A stretch of DNA of 10,620 nt from Phoronis ovalis (lineage: Eukaryota; Phoronida; Phoronidae): positions 1 through 10,620 of the forward strand of contig JAOXYB010061712.1 in the NCBI GenBank assembly GCA_028565635.1. Direction: 5' to 3'. The notes below the pieces were generated by a model, which was not told the DNA's origin, did not search any database, and saw nothing but the letters and a program-made list of their open reading frames with translations. Positions within the stretch are counted from its first letter, which is position 1; the number at the start of each line of letters is the position of its first letter. This document shows positions 1-7,926 of this stretch, piece after piece. The position numbers were made by a program, and so were the translations under genes.

Positions 1-347
1 AACCATAACTGTAAGCGGAGTTGTGATATTCTGGATATATCCCGGAATTCGAATATTCAGCGTTAAACAGTCTTCATTCATGTCTTCCACGGCAAACCCT
101 GGGATTGGGAGTGGAATTTGGTGACAAATAGCTCCATGGTCGTAAGCATCTCTGATACCAGTCCAACCAGGATGATTCTTTGGCGCTTGAAAACGAGCAT
201 GATTTATAGGTGGTCTTGCATATGGAACGCCAAAGAAAATAGTCAGTGGGCGATCGCCAATATCGTCTGTTGAGACTATAACAACTTTTCCGCGCAGTTG
301 TCCAAGAGTTGTCTGGACTACAGGTTCATTTTCACATTGAGTGTAAG
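1..347 (-). CDS. Carboxylesterase type B / cholinesterase-like protein, one N-terminal exon (partial gene)
   Basis: The minus strand gives 115 uninterrupted codons that match the start of the carboxylesterase/cholinesterase catalytic domain (alpha/beta hydrolase fold, ester hydrolysis, members usually secreted or in the ER lumen). Counting from the first full codon (345-343), the family landmarks are GQLRGK near residues 15-20, GVPYARP at 39-45, Cys74, and EDCLTLN at 91-97. The last matches the second carboxylesterase-B signature, and Cys74 and Cys93 are placed to form the family's first conserved disulfide. The exon begins after an acceptor (pyrimidine-rich, TTTTTCAG) at 350-348, with two bases of a split codon. 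A preceding exon must therefore supply the start and signal peptide; I could not find it. The frame is still open at base 1, just before where the oxyanion-hole HGG(G) is expected, so catalytic Ser, Glu and His lie outside the window. The exact substrate cannot be told. No damage is visible, and the gene is probably functional. Confidence 0.9.
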
Positions 348-1368
348 CTGAAAAACATAAAATAAATAAAAATCGATACAAATACTAAAAATTGATGTAA
401 GAAATAAAATACACGTAACTAAATATTGAATGTCAAAAAATGGAAATTATGAAAAAGCCTTCTATTTAAGTACATTCATAATCATGTTTTAATGAGTTCT
501 AAAAGCCGTCCATAAGACTAACATGATACTGTTTTAATAAAAATAAACGATATATCATTATTTTATTAACCTGTACATAATCTAGATTTTTGTCTTATTT
601 TTTAAAAGTGCGGTAACCTTACATGAAACCAAAACGATGATTGCGATACAGAAATACATCTTCTTGTGTTCTGTAAAGAGAAAACTGATCGTAATGTTTA
701 TCTTGCTGCAGGTAATGTATGAGAAAACACGTACAATGCTGCGGTAGTGATTGGATGTTAATTCTGATTGGCAGGATATAAGAGGAATTTATTGGTCAAG
801 TGTTGAAAAGGCGGTTTTTATTATTTTTGTTTAAAAATCAAGATATTTGGCTAATTCCTGGCGTCAATTTTTTTTCGAGTAACGCCATGACGTATTTTAA
901 CGAGAGTTCAAAATTATGTTCTTTCCGTAAAAATCACTTTTTTCGCTTTTAAAAAAAATCTGGAGGTATAATTTTCTTTATTTTTTGATATGTTTTTCTC
1001 CTTACTCGAGCCTATAATTTAGATATCATTTTTTACTCTCAACTCCATACCAAATGTAATCAGTAGTAGAATTTATACCTCGGCCAAACACAAAATCGGA
1101 GTTTTTTTGTACAATTAGCCGTTATTCAAAAAATTAAATATCTACACGGTAAAATACGGATACATGTCATGCCTTTCAAATATTATATAAACATCTTCCA
1201 ATATACTTCGTTTTCCGCTAATGTTCTACAGTCTGTCTATACAACTCGCTATTTCATTATTATTTATATTATTATTTTTAAACAGCTACTCACATAAGTA
1301 AATGTCATCTCGCCCAGTATTACCACGTACCCTAGTCTGACACATTCTTCATAATAATAACAACGAAG
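348..1368. other. Non-coding: intron or 5' flank of the esterase gene
   Basis: About 1 kb of AT-rich sequence upstream (minus strand) of the esterase exon. The acceptor at 350-348 shows that it begins as an intron. I see no exon with a signal-peptide-like frame and a phase-compatible donor, no RNA gene and no obvious repeat structure. Confidence 0.6.
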
Positions 1369-1376
1369 TATTGCAC

Positions 1377-1747
1377 CCCGGGGAGCTCACTTGAAAAAAG
1401 TCGGGTACCCATGCTCGTCCGTAGGGTGCAAAATAAGCCCCTAAACGGGAAGTGGAGGATCAAAATACCATCCCTAACCAGGAAGTTTTCTCCAACCAAA
1501 AAAAAAAAAACGTCGTAATTCTCTGTTCCCACTGAAAAAAGGACCCCTAAACGGGAGGTGTACGTGAAAAACCAACCCCTAAACAGGAAGTTACATTTGC
1601 CATACCCCTAAATGTGGTTTTCCGCCAAAATCGACCCCTAAACGGGGTTCCAGGGAACCTCGTCGAACGGCGAAAAAGATACCCCTTACCCCTGTTTTTT
1701 CGGACAAGCATGCGTACCCGACTTTTTTTTTAAGTGAGCCCCCCGGG
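1377..1747. mobile_element. Non-autonomous DNA-transposon-like element with long terminal inverted repeats
   Basis: This 371-bp block has ends that are inverted copies of each other. The left end (1377-1421) and right end (1701-1747) both read, inwards, CCCGGGG(A/G)GCTCACTT, an A run, AGTCGGGTAC, CATGCT and GTCCG, with only a few differences over about 45 bp. The block is flanked on both sides by the same 8 bases, TATTGCAC (1369-1376 and 1748-1755), which looks like a target-site duplication. Alternatively this is 9 bases, GTATTGCAC, if one G is shared. There is no transposase frame, so it would have to be mobilised in trans. An 8-bp duplication occurs in hAT, P and Merlin families and 9 bp in Mutator-like ones; the termini do not let me choose. 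It is more GC-rich than its surroundings and carries the internal repeats described separately. Confidence 0.75.
1438..1649 (+). repeat. Six copies of a CCCCTAAACGGGAAGT-type motif inside the element
   Basis: Copies in the same orientation start at about 1438, 1471, 1544, 1576, 1605 and 1635. They are variants of CCCCTAAACGGGAAGT: the second reads TCCCTAACCAGG, the fourth has ACAGG, the fifth AATGTGG and the sixth ACGGGG. The spacing is 29-33 bp, with one gap of 73 bp that could hold a lost copy. Between copies there are A-rich or CCAAAA stretches. This is a degenerate subterminal array of the kind transposases sometimes bind, but no function is shown here. Confidence 0.7.
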
Positions 1748-1755
1748 TATTGCAC

Positions 1756-2479
1756 CTACATGTACGTGCCCGTACCGTCAATATGCTAACTTGCTATATA
1801 TTTGTATTTTGATTTTTTTCCACGGTTAAACTATAGATTATTTTTTTATGTCATTTAACTTGAAAAATAGCCTGTCAAGTCATGTTGTAGATTTATAAAT
1901 ACATGTACAGTGAAGTAGTCATTGTTGATATAATTATTGTCTTTCTCATCACTATAAAAAAATATTGTTTTTTTGGAATTGATTTCCGGTGATGAGTTTG
2001 CAAAAGAGACAAATAAAGTTTAACTTAAAATATAGTGAACCTCTGTGTTATTGTTTTATTGGATGTAGTAATTTCTATTTCATATGTTGATACAGTAAAC
2101 ACTACATAAAACACGTCCAGAAGAAAATAAGATCTCGTTATATATTAAGTATTCACCTCCCATGACTGATACTGTATAGCATTTACGGTGAAGGGGAGAT
2201 AGAACGGTGAGTTTGAGTTTCTAATTGATTATTTCATCCATCTACTGATCTACTAAGCATCAATATGCACTGTATATGTATATTTTTATTTAGATTTAAA
2301 ATATAATGTTTGAAAGCATTATATTAATATTAAGAGTTACTTTTTATGACTGTATGCATTACATTATATATTGCAATAAAAATAACAATAAATATATTTC
2401 AATCACACTAAATTTGAGTGCTATCAGGTATGTTAATAGGCCAAAAATGCCTAGTTACATTAAATAATACGATCCAAGT
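1756..2479. other. AT-rich non-coding sequence, nothing recognised
   Basis: About 0.7 kb with long A/T runs and no open frame of interest on either strand. I see no splice-bordered coding similarity, RNA gene or clear repeat. Confidence 0.6.
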
Positions 2480-2564
2480 GGCATACCATGAACGTTTTAA
2501 AAAATATATAGCAGACATTTTTTTCACAAAATATTTTTTGAAGCATTAACGTTCATGGTATGCC
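2480..2564. repeat. Perfect 17-bp inverted repeat with a 51-bp spacer
   Basis: GGCATACCATGAACGTT at 2480-2496 is followed at 2548-2564 by its exact reverse complement. Partial matching continues outwards (CCAAGT against CCACCAT). The spacer is A/T-rich. The structure could fold into a stem-loop or be the remains of a small foldback element. No target duplication is obvious and no product is implied. Confidence 0.75.
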
Positions 2565-2690
2565 ATGGTGGTATTTTTAGACTCGCGAAATTTAATAAAC
2601 GTTTTATGACACCACATAAAAATCATAAGGCATATCTATAAGAATGCATTTTATATACAGTAATTACAGTTTTAAAAAATATATAGCAGA
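2494..2690 (+). repeat. 22-bp direct repeat, 175 bp apart
   Basis: A 22-base string beginning GTTTTAAAAAATATATAG and ending CAGA occurs identically at 2494-2515 and 2669-2690. The first copy begins inside the left arm of the inverted repeat at 2480-2564. It is low in complexity, but too long to be expected by chance at this distance. It may mark the ends of a degraded insertion. Confidence 0.6.
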
Positions 2691-3414
2691 AATGCTCGAC
2701 TGAGATGTGGCGGATTTACCATCGAGCGCGGAAGGCGGGCCTCACAACTAGCAATTTAGAATTTATAATAAAAGTATATAAAATATTTTGTGTGAAAACC
2801 ATTCTTTTTAACTCTTCTGTTACACACCAGTTAAAGTTTCGTTGATTTTAGAAATACAAACATTTGCATTATAAGTAAAACAACAGCGATATCAAGGGCC
2901 ATACTGGGTACTCTCATGTACGATTTATAGCTGTTTTATATAGTTCTTGTTATATAGTGGCTTCCGGGAGTAGCAATGTAGCAAGGTTACATGTTGTACC
3001 TTTCCAGTCATTGGGCAGTCTTTTATTAATTGTCAATTTTTTGCCCTGCTTCTTTGAATATCCAAAGACAGAGGATATCAAATAAAGACAGGTCCCTAGT
3101 TAAAATTTATCAACTTATTGGAATCAGTCTATGTTTAAAATTATGCCCAAAAAGGGTATCAGAGAGCAAGAAAAAGCAGTAACAATCCAAATTTTTCCGA
3201 AGGCTGCTCCTCGTACTCCCCCAGTCCAAGGAAGCTTCTCCCGCATCCACCCCACATTTGACCATACTAGTGCTGCGTGTATTCTCAACCACTCCTCACT
3301 CAACCCCCCCCCAAAAAAAAATTGATTGTTAGTATATGCATGCTTTACACCATAATGCCTGTTATTATGCATCTTGTAATAATGAATAAATAATCCTGTA
3401 TCCGAAAAAAAATG
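2691..3414. other. Non-coding stretch, slightly GC-richer at 3140-3320
   Basis: No gene is supported. The part at 3140-3320 is less AT-rich, is open in more than one frame on both strands, and ends in nine C followed by nine A (about 3306-3323). That pattern suits an old repeat fragment better than an exon, because neither strand shows a recognisable domain or splice borders. The remainder is AT-rich with nothing identified. Confidence 0.4.
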
Positions 3415-3860
3415 TGAATTGTTTCTGAAAACTGTGTTCAGTGGCGAATTTACTGATGAACGGGAATGACGTTTAAAAATTGCTGGTGAAATGGTGAATT
3501 TACTGTTTCTTAAGTGATGAATGGTGATCTGTGAGGGGTATACACTCCCCTCATATTTATGAAACTGAAAACATTGACTTCAGAGTGAACGCGTTTTAGA
3601 AATTAAAAACATAGAACTTATCTCATAATTAAGAAAATAAATAAATATTATATACTTTTGTCTTATAAATATATCTCAGTATTTGTAAGCATACTGTGAG
3701 CTTGTGAATTGATATATATTGGTGAATTGTTTTTGAAAACTGTGGTGAATGGCGAATAGCACTATTTACTGGTGAACGGGAATGAGCTTCAAAAATTGTC
3801 GGTGAATGGTGAATTCACTTTTTTTAAAGTGATGAATAGTATACACATCCCTCTTATGTG
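3415..3860 (+). repeat. Two diverged ~140-bp direct repeats
   Basis: The segment at 3415-3560 recurs at 3723-3860 in the same order: TGAATTGTTT.TGAAAACTGTG, then TGGCGAAT, TTTACTG.TGAACGGGAATGA, AAAAATTG, GGTGAATTxACT, AAGTGATGAAT, and TATACAC followed by CCCTC. The copies differ by many substitutions and short indels. Both are rich in GTGAATGGTGAAT-like words, so each unit may itself have grown from a shorter repeat. The 160 bp between them is AT-rich and unremarkable. There is no coding potential. Confidence 0.75.
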
Positions 3861-4235
3861 ATTCATTGCAATGTTGACGATTTGTCTGCAAAGCTTGAAG
3901 GAAATAAATAATTATTTTTATTAAAATAATTACAAAATTAAAAGCAGATTAAGAACAGGTAAAATATAGTGTCTACTAGTTTTGCTATTTAAAACAGGTG
4001 GCGATAGGCATTTGTCGCAAGGCTTTAATTATCAGGTTTCAATAAGAATCCAGTTATACTGGTCACTGGTTACAGTTTGGTAGTTAACGTGACAAAAATA
4101 AAGCACCTAATATTTCTATACAACCATTTTATGACTTTTTATATGTGTATCATCAACCACTCACTGTATATTGTCGGGTTATTTCCTCAACTGTGGATGT
4201 AATTTTAGCTAAGCCAGGCCAACCTAACCAGCGTA
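3861..4235. other. AT-rich non-coding sequence, nothing recognised
   Basis: About 0.37 kb between the 140-bp repeats and the minisatellite. I see no coding similarity, splice-bordered exon or clear repeat. Confidence 0.55.
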
Positions 4236-4400
4236 TGTAGACTCGTACCGTCAATCTGCACTCGCGCACCTGTTCCCTTCCATTCGAAAACTTTTTCCGT
4301 GTTTCGCACCGAAATTCCTACTACTCGAACCGTCGCTTCCGTAGACTCGCACAAGTTGCCAGGAATTCGTACAGATTTCCGGAGACTCGAACACTTGTCC
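4236..4400 (+). repeat. Degenerate 20-21-bp minisatellite, eight units, TCG core
   Basis: Eight units each carry a (A/T)CTCG(N)AC-like core. The TCG of each starts at 4243, 4262, 4284, 4304, 4325, 4347, 4367 and 4387, giving steps of 19, 22, 20, 21, 22, 20 and 20 bases (mean about 20.6). A consensus unit is roughly GTAGACTCGNACC followed by a variable TTCC-type end. Units differ strongly from each other, so the array is old or was never exact. Open frames on the minus strand across it are a by-product of a period near 21 and show no known domain. It has no unique spacers, so it is not CRISPR-like. Confidence 0.7.
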
Positions 4401-4967
4401 AACAGCAGGCTTAATTAACCTGAGATACTTGCGTGTGGTCATCAGATGAGTGGTGCCCCATGTCTCAGGGTATGTTTAATTCTGATAATAAACAATTTTT
4501 CTTTTAGATTTAAGCATCAAAACTGACGGACGTCACGGCCAGCCATCGTCGGCGATGGTCGTACGATTGGTAACTCGATGCGATATATTGGGGTTATCCA
4601 TCATTGTATATTTAATCTTAATTTGTCGGCCCATTTGTTCCATTTGTAATCTGATTGTTTTGTCAAAGAAAGACACACGCGTTAAATTAGTATAATATGT
4701 TCACGTCGTACGGAAACTTATTACCATCTATATGACGTTTATTTCGCTCCATAAATAATGCCTGCTCGGTAAAATAAATAAACATGTCACTCAATTCCAC
4801 TGTCTTGTCAGGATGGATGTTCACTCGTTGCGACTTCGCATATTGCAAATATGCTTTAAAAAACGGAGATAGTTTCTAAGTGATCAACGCTTTGTTCATT
4901 TAATAAATGAGAATGATAGCAACGTACTTGATACATTACGCGCTATTTACAAAAGTCATGTTTCATG
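4401..4967. other. AT-rich non-coding sequence, nothing firm
   Basis: This stretch lies between the minisatellite and the duplicated block. It contains a short perfect hairpin, CCATCG-TCGG-CGATGG, near 4543-4558. I see no coding similarity, exon or RNA gene. Confidence 0.5.
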
Positions 4968-5605
4968 AGTAACACAAAATATTATCAAGTGTTTGGAGGG
5001 AAAGGAAATTCCTCGGGCTTAATTCATTCATGCCACTGTATTTTCTGCCCTTTTTTAGAAAAGCCGAATAAGTTTTTACACACCTTTTTAATTGATGCAC
5101 CTACTCACCTGAACAGTTTTGACTTATTTCTTTTGTGGTAACAAGAGTTATGACTTTTCGAGTGAAGAGCACTTTTTGAAACTAATTTTGTTGTTTCCGC
5201 TTTTTTCGAACTAATTTGAATACATACTATAGTAGTAGATGTGCAGTATTTTGTAATATTAAAAAAAAGAAAGAAATCCAGTTATAGGGTACATCAATTA
5301 AAATAGTGAAGTCGTCACTAAGGCATGCACAATACCCAATCTCACTGCGGCGCAAGTGTAACCCCCCCCCCCCCGGTATACCGTTCAAAACACAGCTAGG
5401 TCACTGGAGATGAATTCAAAATGACATTGATTATTTAAAGATTTTGATCAATAATTTTTGAATTAGTAAGATTAATATACTAAACGGTCGTTCAAAATAG
5501 ATATGAATTGGGTTCTTGACTCCTAAAACCATTTTTCAAATTTTGATGTGAATTTAAAATTATACATTTATCTTCATAATAACTAAAGGTGTTGGCCGCT
5601 TATAA
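4968..5605 (-). repeat. Duplicated esterase-locus 5' segment, copy 1
   Basis: This block is clearly similar throughout to 8665-9350. Shared strings include AAGCCGAATAAG, TTTTTAATTGATGCA, AGAGTTATGACTTTTCGAG, CACTTTTTGAAACTAATTTT, CAGTATTTTGTAATATTAAA, a poly-C tract (here around 5360-5374) and AACTAAAGG.GTTGxCxGCTTA at the end. It is drawn on the minus strand because the esterase genes run that way and the other copy abuts an esterase exon. It has no convincing open reading frame. It is probably promoter, 5'UTR and intron sequence upstream of the exon at 1-347, which would put a large intron between them. A dispersed non-coding repeat is the alternative. Confidence 0.75.
5109..5230 (-). other. 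Possible non-coding first exon of the esterase gene (donor only supported)
   Basis: On the minus strand, CTGTTCAG|GTGAGTAG gives an excellent splice donor, with the intron starting at 5108. The diverged copy keeps it (CTGCTCAG|GTGAGTAG, intron from 8812). The sequence before it has no ATG-led frame running into the donor, so if it is an exon it is untranslated, and another coding exon with the signal peptide would be needed. The right-hand limit is arbitrary because I see no clear TATA box or start site. This rests on one conserved site and could be coincidence. Confidence 0.25.
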
Positions 5606-6423
5606 ACTGGGCGAGGTATGTTACTTATTACGCCATTTTCCTCAGTATTAATAGTCGTTGAATTAAGAATATAAGTTTAATGTTAAATGATATGAAGCAA
5701 GTCATTGTACCAAAATCGTTAATTTTACTTTTTGCTCATTATTGTGTCATTTCACGTTTTAGTAAAAAAAATTGCTTTGTAGTTTAAAGTTGGGGTCCCT
5801 GAATCATTGGCTATAAATGTTCAAAAATTGTGTTTGAACATGTTTTCTAATCAATCTTCTATAACTGAAGTTCACTAAACCACATTTTTTTCATGAAAAA
5901 ACAGCCGTAGAAACTCGCGACAACACCAAATTTCTGCACCAGATGACGCATTATTCTCGGAATAAAGTAGTGCACCATTTAATTTATGAATTGGATTCCC
6001 GGCGTAAAAGCTAGCGAATGGCCATTCAAATACGTTAGTAAAATAAGACACACATTCCAGCTAAATAATCAACTCTAATATTTATGTGCACTTTTAAGGT
6101 TGAAAATGCCTGTTTCGTGAACAGCAACATACGCTCATTAACTAATCACAACTTATTCTTGTATTGTACCCCCTTGCCGGCCTTATGATTTAGTTCCCAT
6201 TTTCTCTAATAGTGGAACCATCAAAACTCCACATTTACAAAATATTTTGGTAGGTATGTTAGAACTTAGTATTGAGTGAAACGTCACCAACTTGAAAATT
6301 TGGGTATATATTCAACGATTGTGTAAAAGATTCTGGGTCCTCAACTTTAAGAATGAAAACTATGTTGTTTAACCCAGGGTTCTCTTTACGTCACATAGAA
6401 TCTATCCAAGTCTCTCAAATCTA
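5606..6423. other. AT-rich non-coding sequence, nothing recognised
   Basis: About 0.8 kb between duplicated copy 1 and the hairpin at 6424. No exon-like similarity, RNA gene or long repeat was found on either strand. Confidence 0.55.
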
Positions 6424-6479
6424 TATATCTTATAGTAGCCCCGTTTATAGACTCTATAACGGAGTTACAATAAGATATA
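6424..6479. repeat. 56-bp near-perfect hairpin
   Basis: The left arm 6424-6445 (TATATCTTATAGTAGCCCCG then TT) pairs with the right arm 6458-6479 with three mismatches over 22 bp. Pairing continues inwards, TATAG with CTATA, leaving a loop of only about three bases and one bulge. The structure lies downstream (3' side) of the esterase pseudogene. It could be a miniature foldback element, or a transcribed hairpin if the region is expressed. There is no evidence of expression. Confidence 0.75.
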
Positions 6480-6763
6480 AAGTTTAACAATCAAATATGA
6501 ACAAATCCGAGCCGTGGAAGTATGCAATATGATTTAATGGGTTCAATAAAATACAAGACAATAAGAATGAAGTTATATATACCGCTCAATATATTACTTG
6601 TATATTGCCAAAACAAACTAAATCAAAAGCTGTAATTAATGTTATACTCGTTTGTTTCCCCCTACCATCCAGAGGAATACTAGTAGATATATTGTGCGAT
6701 TTGCGGGCCAACCTTATATCCAATTCAACCCTCAATTTTCCATCAAAAAATACCTCCATTTGT
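6480..6763. other. 3' flank of the esterase pseudogene, nothing recognised
   Basis: AT-rich sequence just beyond the last recognisable esterase codon on the minus strand. Frames are open on both strands between about 6586 and 6844, but neither matches a domain and they overlap the pseudogene's end. No clear poly(A) signal for the pseudogene was seen. Confidence 0.45.
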
Positions 6764-7021
6764 TTATTGGCTGATAAAATTTTGCATGCATTTTCCAAAT
6801 TTGTAGAATGTAGGAGAATGTTCACATCCCTCGTTACTTGCTAACTGAGGCACCAGCGTAGTCCAAAAATATAGCTCTCTTTCCCGATCGATACTGGGAT
6901 TTTACGTTGTTACCATTGCATGGCCATGTTTATTGTCAGCTCCGAGTCCAAATATTCTCGATTTTGCCTTAAATATTTTGGCCAGCTAAGCATACAACTG
7001 TTGTCTAATGGGTTTGGATTT
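6764..7021 (-). pseudogene. Esterase pseudogene, C-terminal exon
   Basis: After the acceptor TTTAATTTCAG (ending 7022) the minus strand reads NPNPLDNSCMLSWPKYLRQ and NREYLDSEL, matching the family's NPN...WP.Y....YL.L block. A stop (TAA) follows MAMQW. In a shifted frame further on it reads DRERELYFWTTLVPQLASN, the conserved C-terminal FW...LPQL helix, running on to a stop at 6764-6766. There is at least one frameshift plus one stop. If the last stop is original, the protein had a short hydrophilic tail after that helix and no membrane anchor is evident. Confidence 0.88.
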
Positions 7022-7365
7022 CTGAAATTAAATTGTGTTCTATAATTATAGTAAAATTCACAAAAATCAAGCAATTATATAGAGAATTATAGTTTTAGAT
7101 CTAAATTTTAGTTTTACTTGGAAATACGAAAATTGAGAAACTAAAATTTAATTCTGATAAAATTCAAGTCGTTATTGTTGAATCAGGTCTAATTAATTTC
7201 ATCTTGTGATGTATAATGAACACTTGTTATATATTTATCTGAATGATGGCATCCCCTCGAATAAAACCCTCTCTAAATCCTGTTACAACTGAGAAGGTGC
7301 GGCATTACAAAATTCGGGTTAAAAATAAAATTTAGAAAGGTTTTGAAGTAACAAATTGCCATTAC
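7022..7365 (-). other. Pseudogene intron between the His exon and the last exon
   Basis: The 344-bp intron is bounded by GTAATGG at 7365 and TTTCAG at 7022. It is AT-rich. It contains a perfect 13-bp inverted repeat, TAAATTTTAGTTT at 7102-7114 and its complement at 7138-7150, next to a 12-bp palindrome TTTAGATCTAAA. No other content was found. Confidence 0.7.
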
Positions 7366-7525
7366 TCGTATTTAGCAAAGTTGGTACATGCTGACAAAAT
7401 TGTCGACTTAATTCTTGTTCCTCTGGCAAGAGCTGAAGGCAATCATGTAGACAGGGTCCAAGAATTGGCCAAAAGTGAATGCCAAATCTTCATGGTGAGC
7501 ACCATAAATCCAATCGGGTGTCGAA
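7366..7525 (-). pseudogene. Esterase pseudogene, catalytic-histidine exon
   Basis: The exon begins after an acceptor, AATATTCAG (ending 7526), and reads STPDWIYGAHHEDLAFTFG, the family's P.W.G..H..E..FVFG block with the active-site His. After FLDP the frame breaks and LPEEQELSRQF continues in another frame. A second break then leads to TNFAKYE, the usual YWTNFAKTG(D/N)PN end of this region. The donor GA|GTAATGG (intron from 7365) leaves two bases that complete a codon with the first base of the exon at 7021, giving ENPNP. The splice sites have outlived the reading frame. Confidence 0.88.
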
Positions 7526-7570
7526 CTGAATATTCTTCGGAAGCACCCACCGAGTCTGTTCCCCGTAATA

Positions 7571-7861
7571 TCTGTTCCCCAGACAAGTCTGGCTGGCTGG
7601 CAAATCTTAAAGATTTCATCCAGCTGGTAATGGGGAACAGATCTGATTCTCCACATTAACACCATTAAATGATCATTTAAGCACGAAACCTAATAAAACA
7701 ACAACTTTTTTCGCAAATTTCAGCTGGAAGATAGAGTCCCCGCATTTCTTAGCTGGCTGGTAAATTTTAAAAAAATCAGCTTGCTGGTGAATGGGGAACA
7801 GAGATGGCCTTCCAAGCTATATTACCAAATGCTTTATCTAAGCATGAAACATGTAAAAAAA
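7571..7861 (+). repeat. Two tandem ~160-bp repeat units inside a pseudogene intron
   Basis: The unit at about 7577-7700 recurs at about 7737-7861 with a 160-bp offset. Shared words are TCCCC/TTCCCC, GCTGGCTGG(C/T)AAAT, GCTGGT(G)AATGGGGAACAGA, a TTCCA/CTCCA block, and CTAAGCATGAAAC or TTTAAGCACGAAAC followed by an A-rich tail. The first unit is also framed by inverted ends: TCTGTTCCCC at 7571-7580 and its complement GGGGAACAGA at 7632-7641. A further TCTGTTCCCC sits at 7555. The repeat lies between the middle remnant and the His exon, in what should be an intron (7526-7926). It looks like a small dispersed element that duplicated in place. Confidence 0.7.
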
Positions 7862-7926
7862 ATATGTTGGTGTGCTACATAAAGCCATAAAAAATTATCC
7901 TCATTGGGTGCTTCTGATTCTTGTAC

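Noticed and set aside
1332-1532. 66-residue minus-strand open frame
   Set aside because: It crosses the left end of the transposon-like element and its flank, so it cannot be one ancestral protein.
2150-2215. Possible signal-peptide exon with donor GGGAG|GTGAATAC on the minus strand
   Set aside because: The short ATG-led frame is not hydrophobic, and its two-base overhang does not fit the one base required by the esterase exon at 347.
2691-2760. tRNA-like segment with GC-rich stems
   Set aside because: Short complementary words are present (GCTCGA/TCGAGC), but no cloverleaf with the conserved T-loop and D-loop bases can be drawn.
3110-3372. Open frames on both strands in a slightly GC-richer patch
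   Set aside because: Three frames are open across the same DNA, no domain is recognisable, and the patch ends in C9A9. It is more likely a repeat fragment.
4236-4400. CRISPR-like array
   Set aside because: The units are contiguous and degenerate, with no conserved repeat separated by unique spacers, and the context is eukaryotic.
4205-4442. Two overlapping minus-strand open frames of about 65 residues
   Set aside because: They are explained by the 20-21-bp minisatellite, whose period tends to keep frames open. No known domain is present.
6586-6844. 79-residue open frames on both strands over the same bases
   Set aside because: They overlap the end of the esterase pseudogene or its 3' flank. 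Neither translation shows a domain, signal peptide or splice context.
7381-7659. 92-residue plus-strand open frame
   Set aside because: It is the antisense of the catalytic-His exon, whose minus-strand reading carries the family motif.
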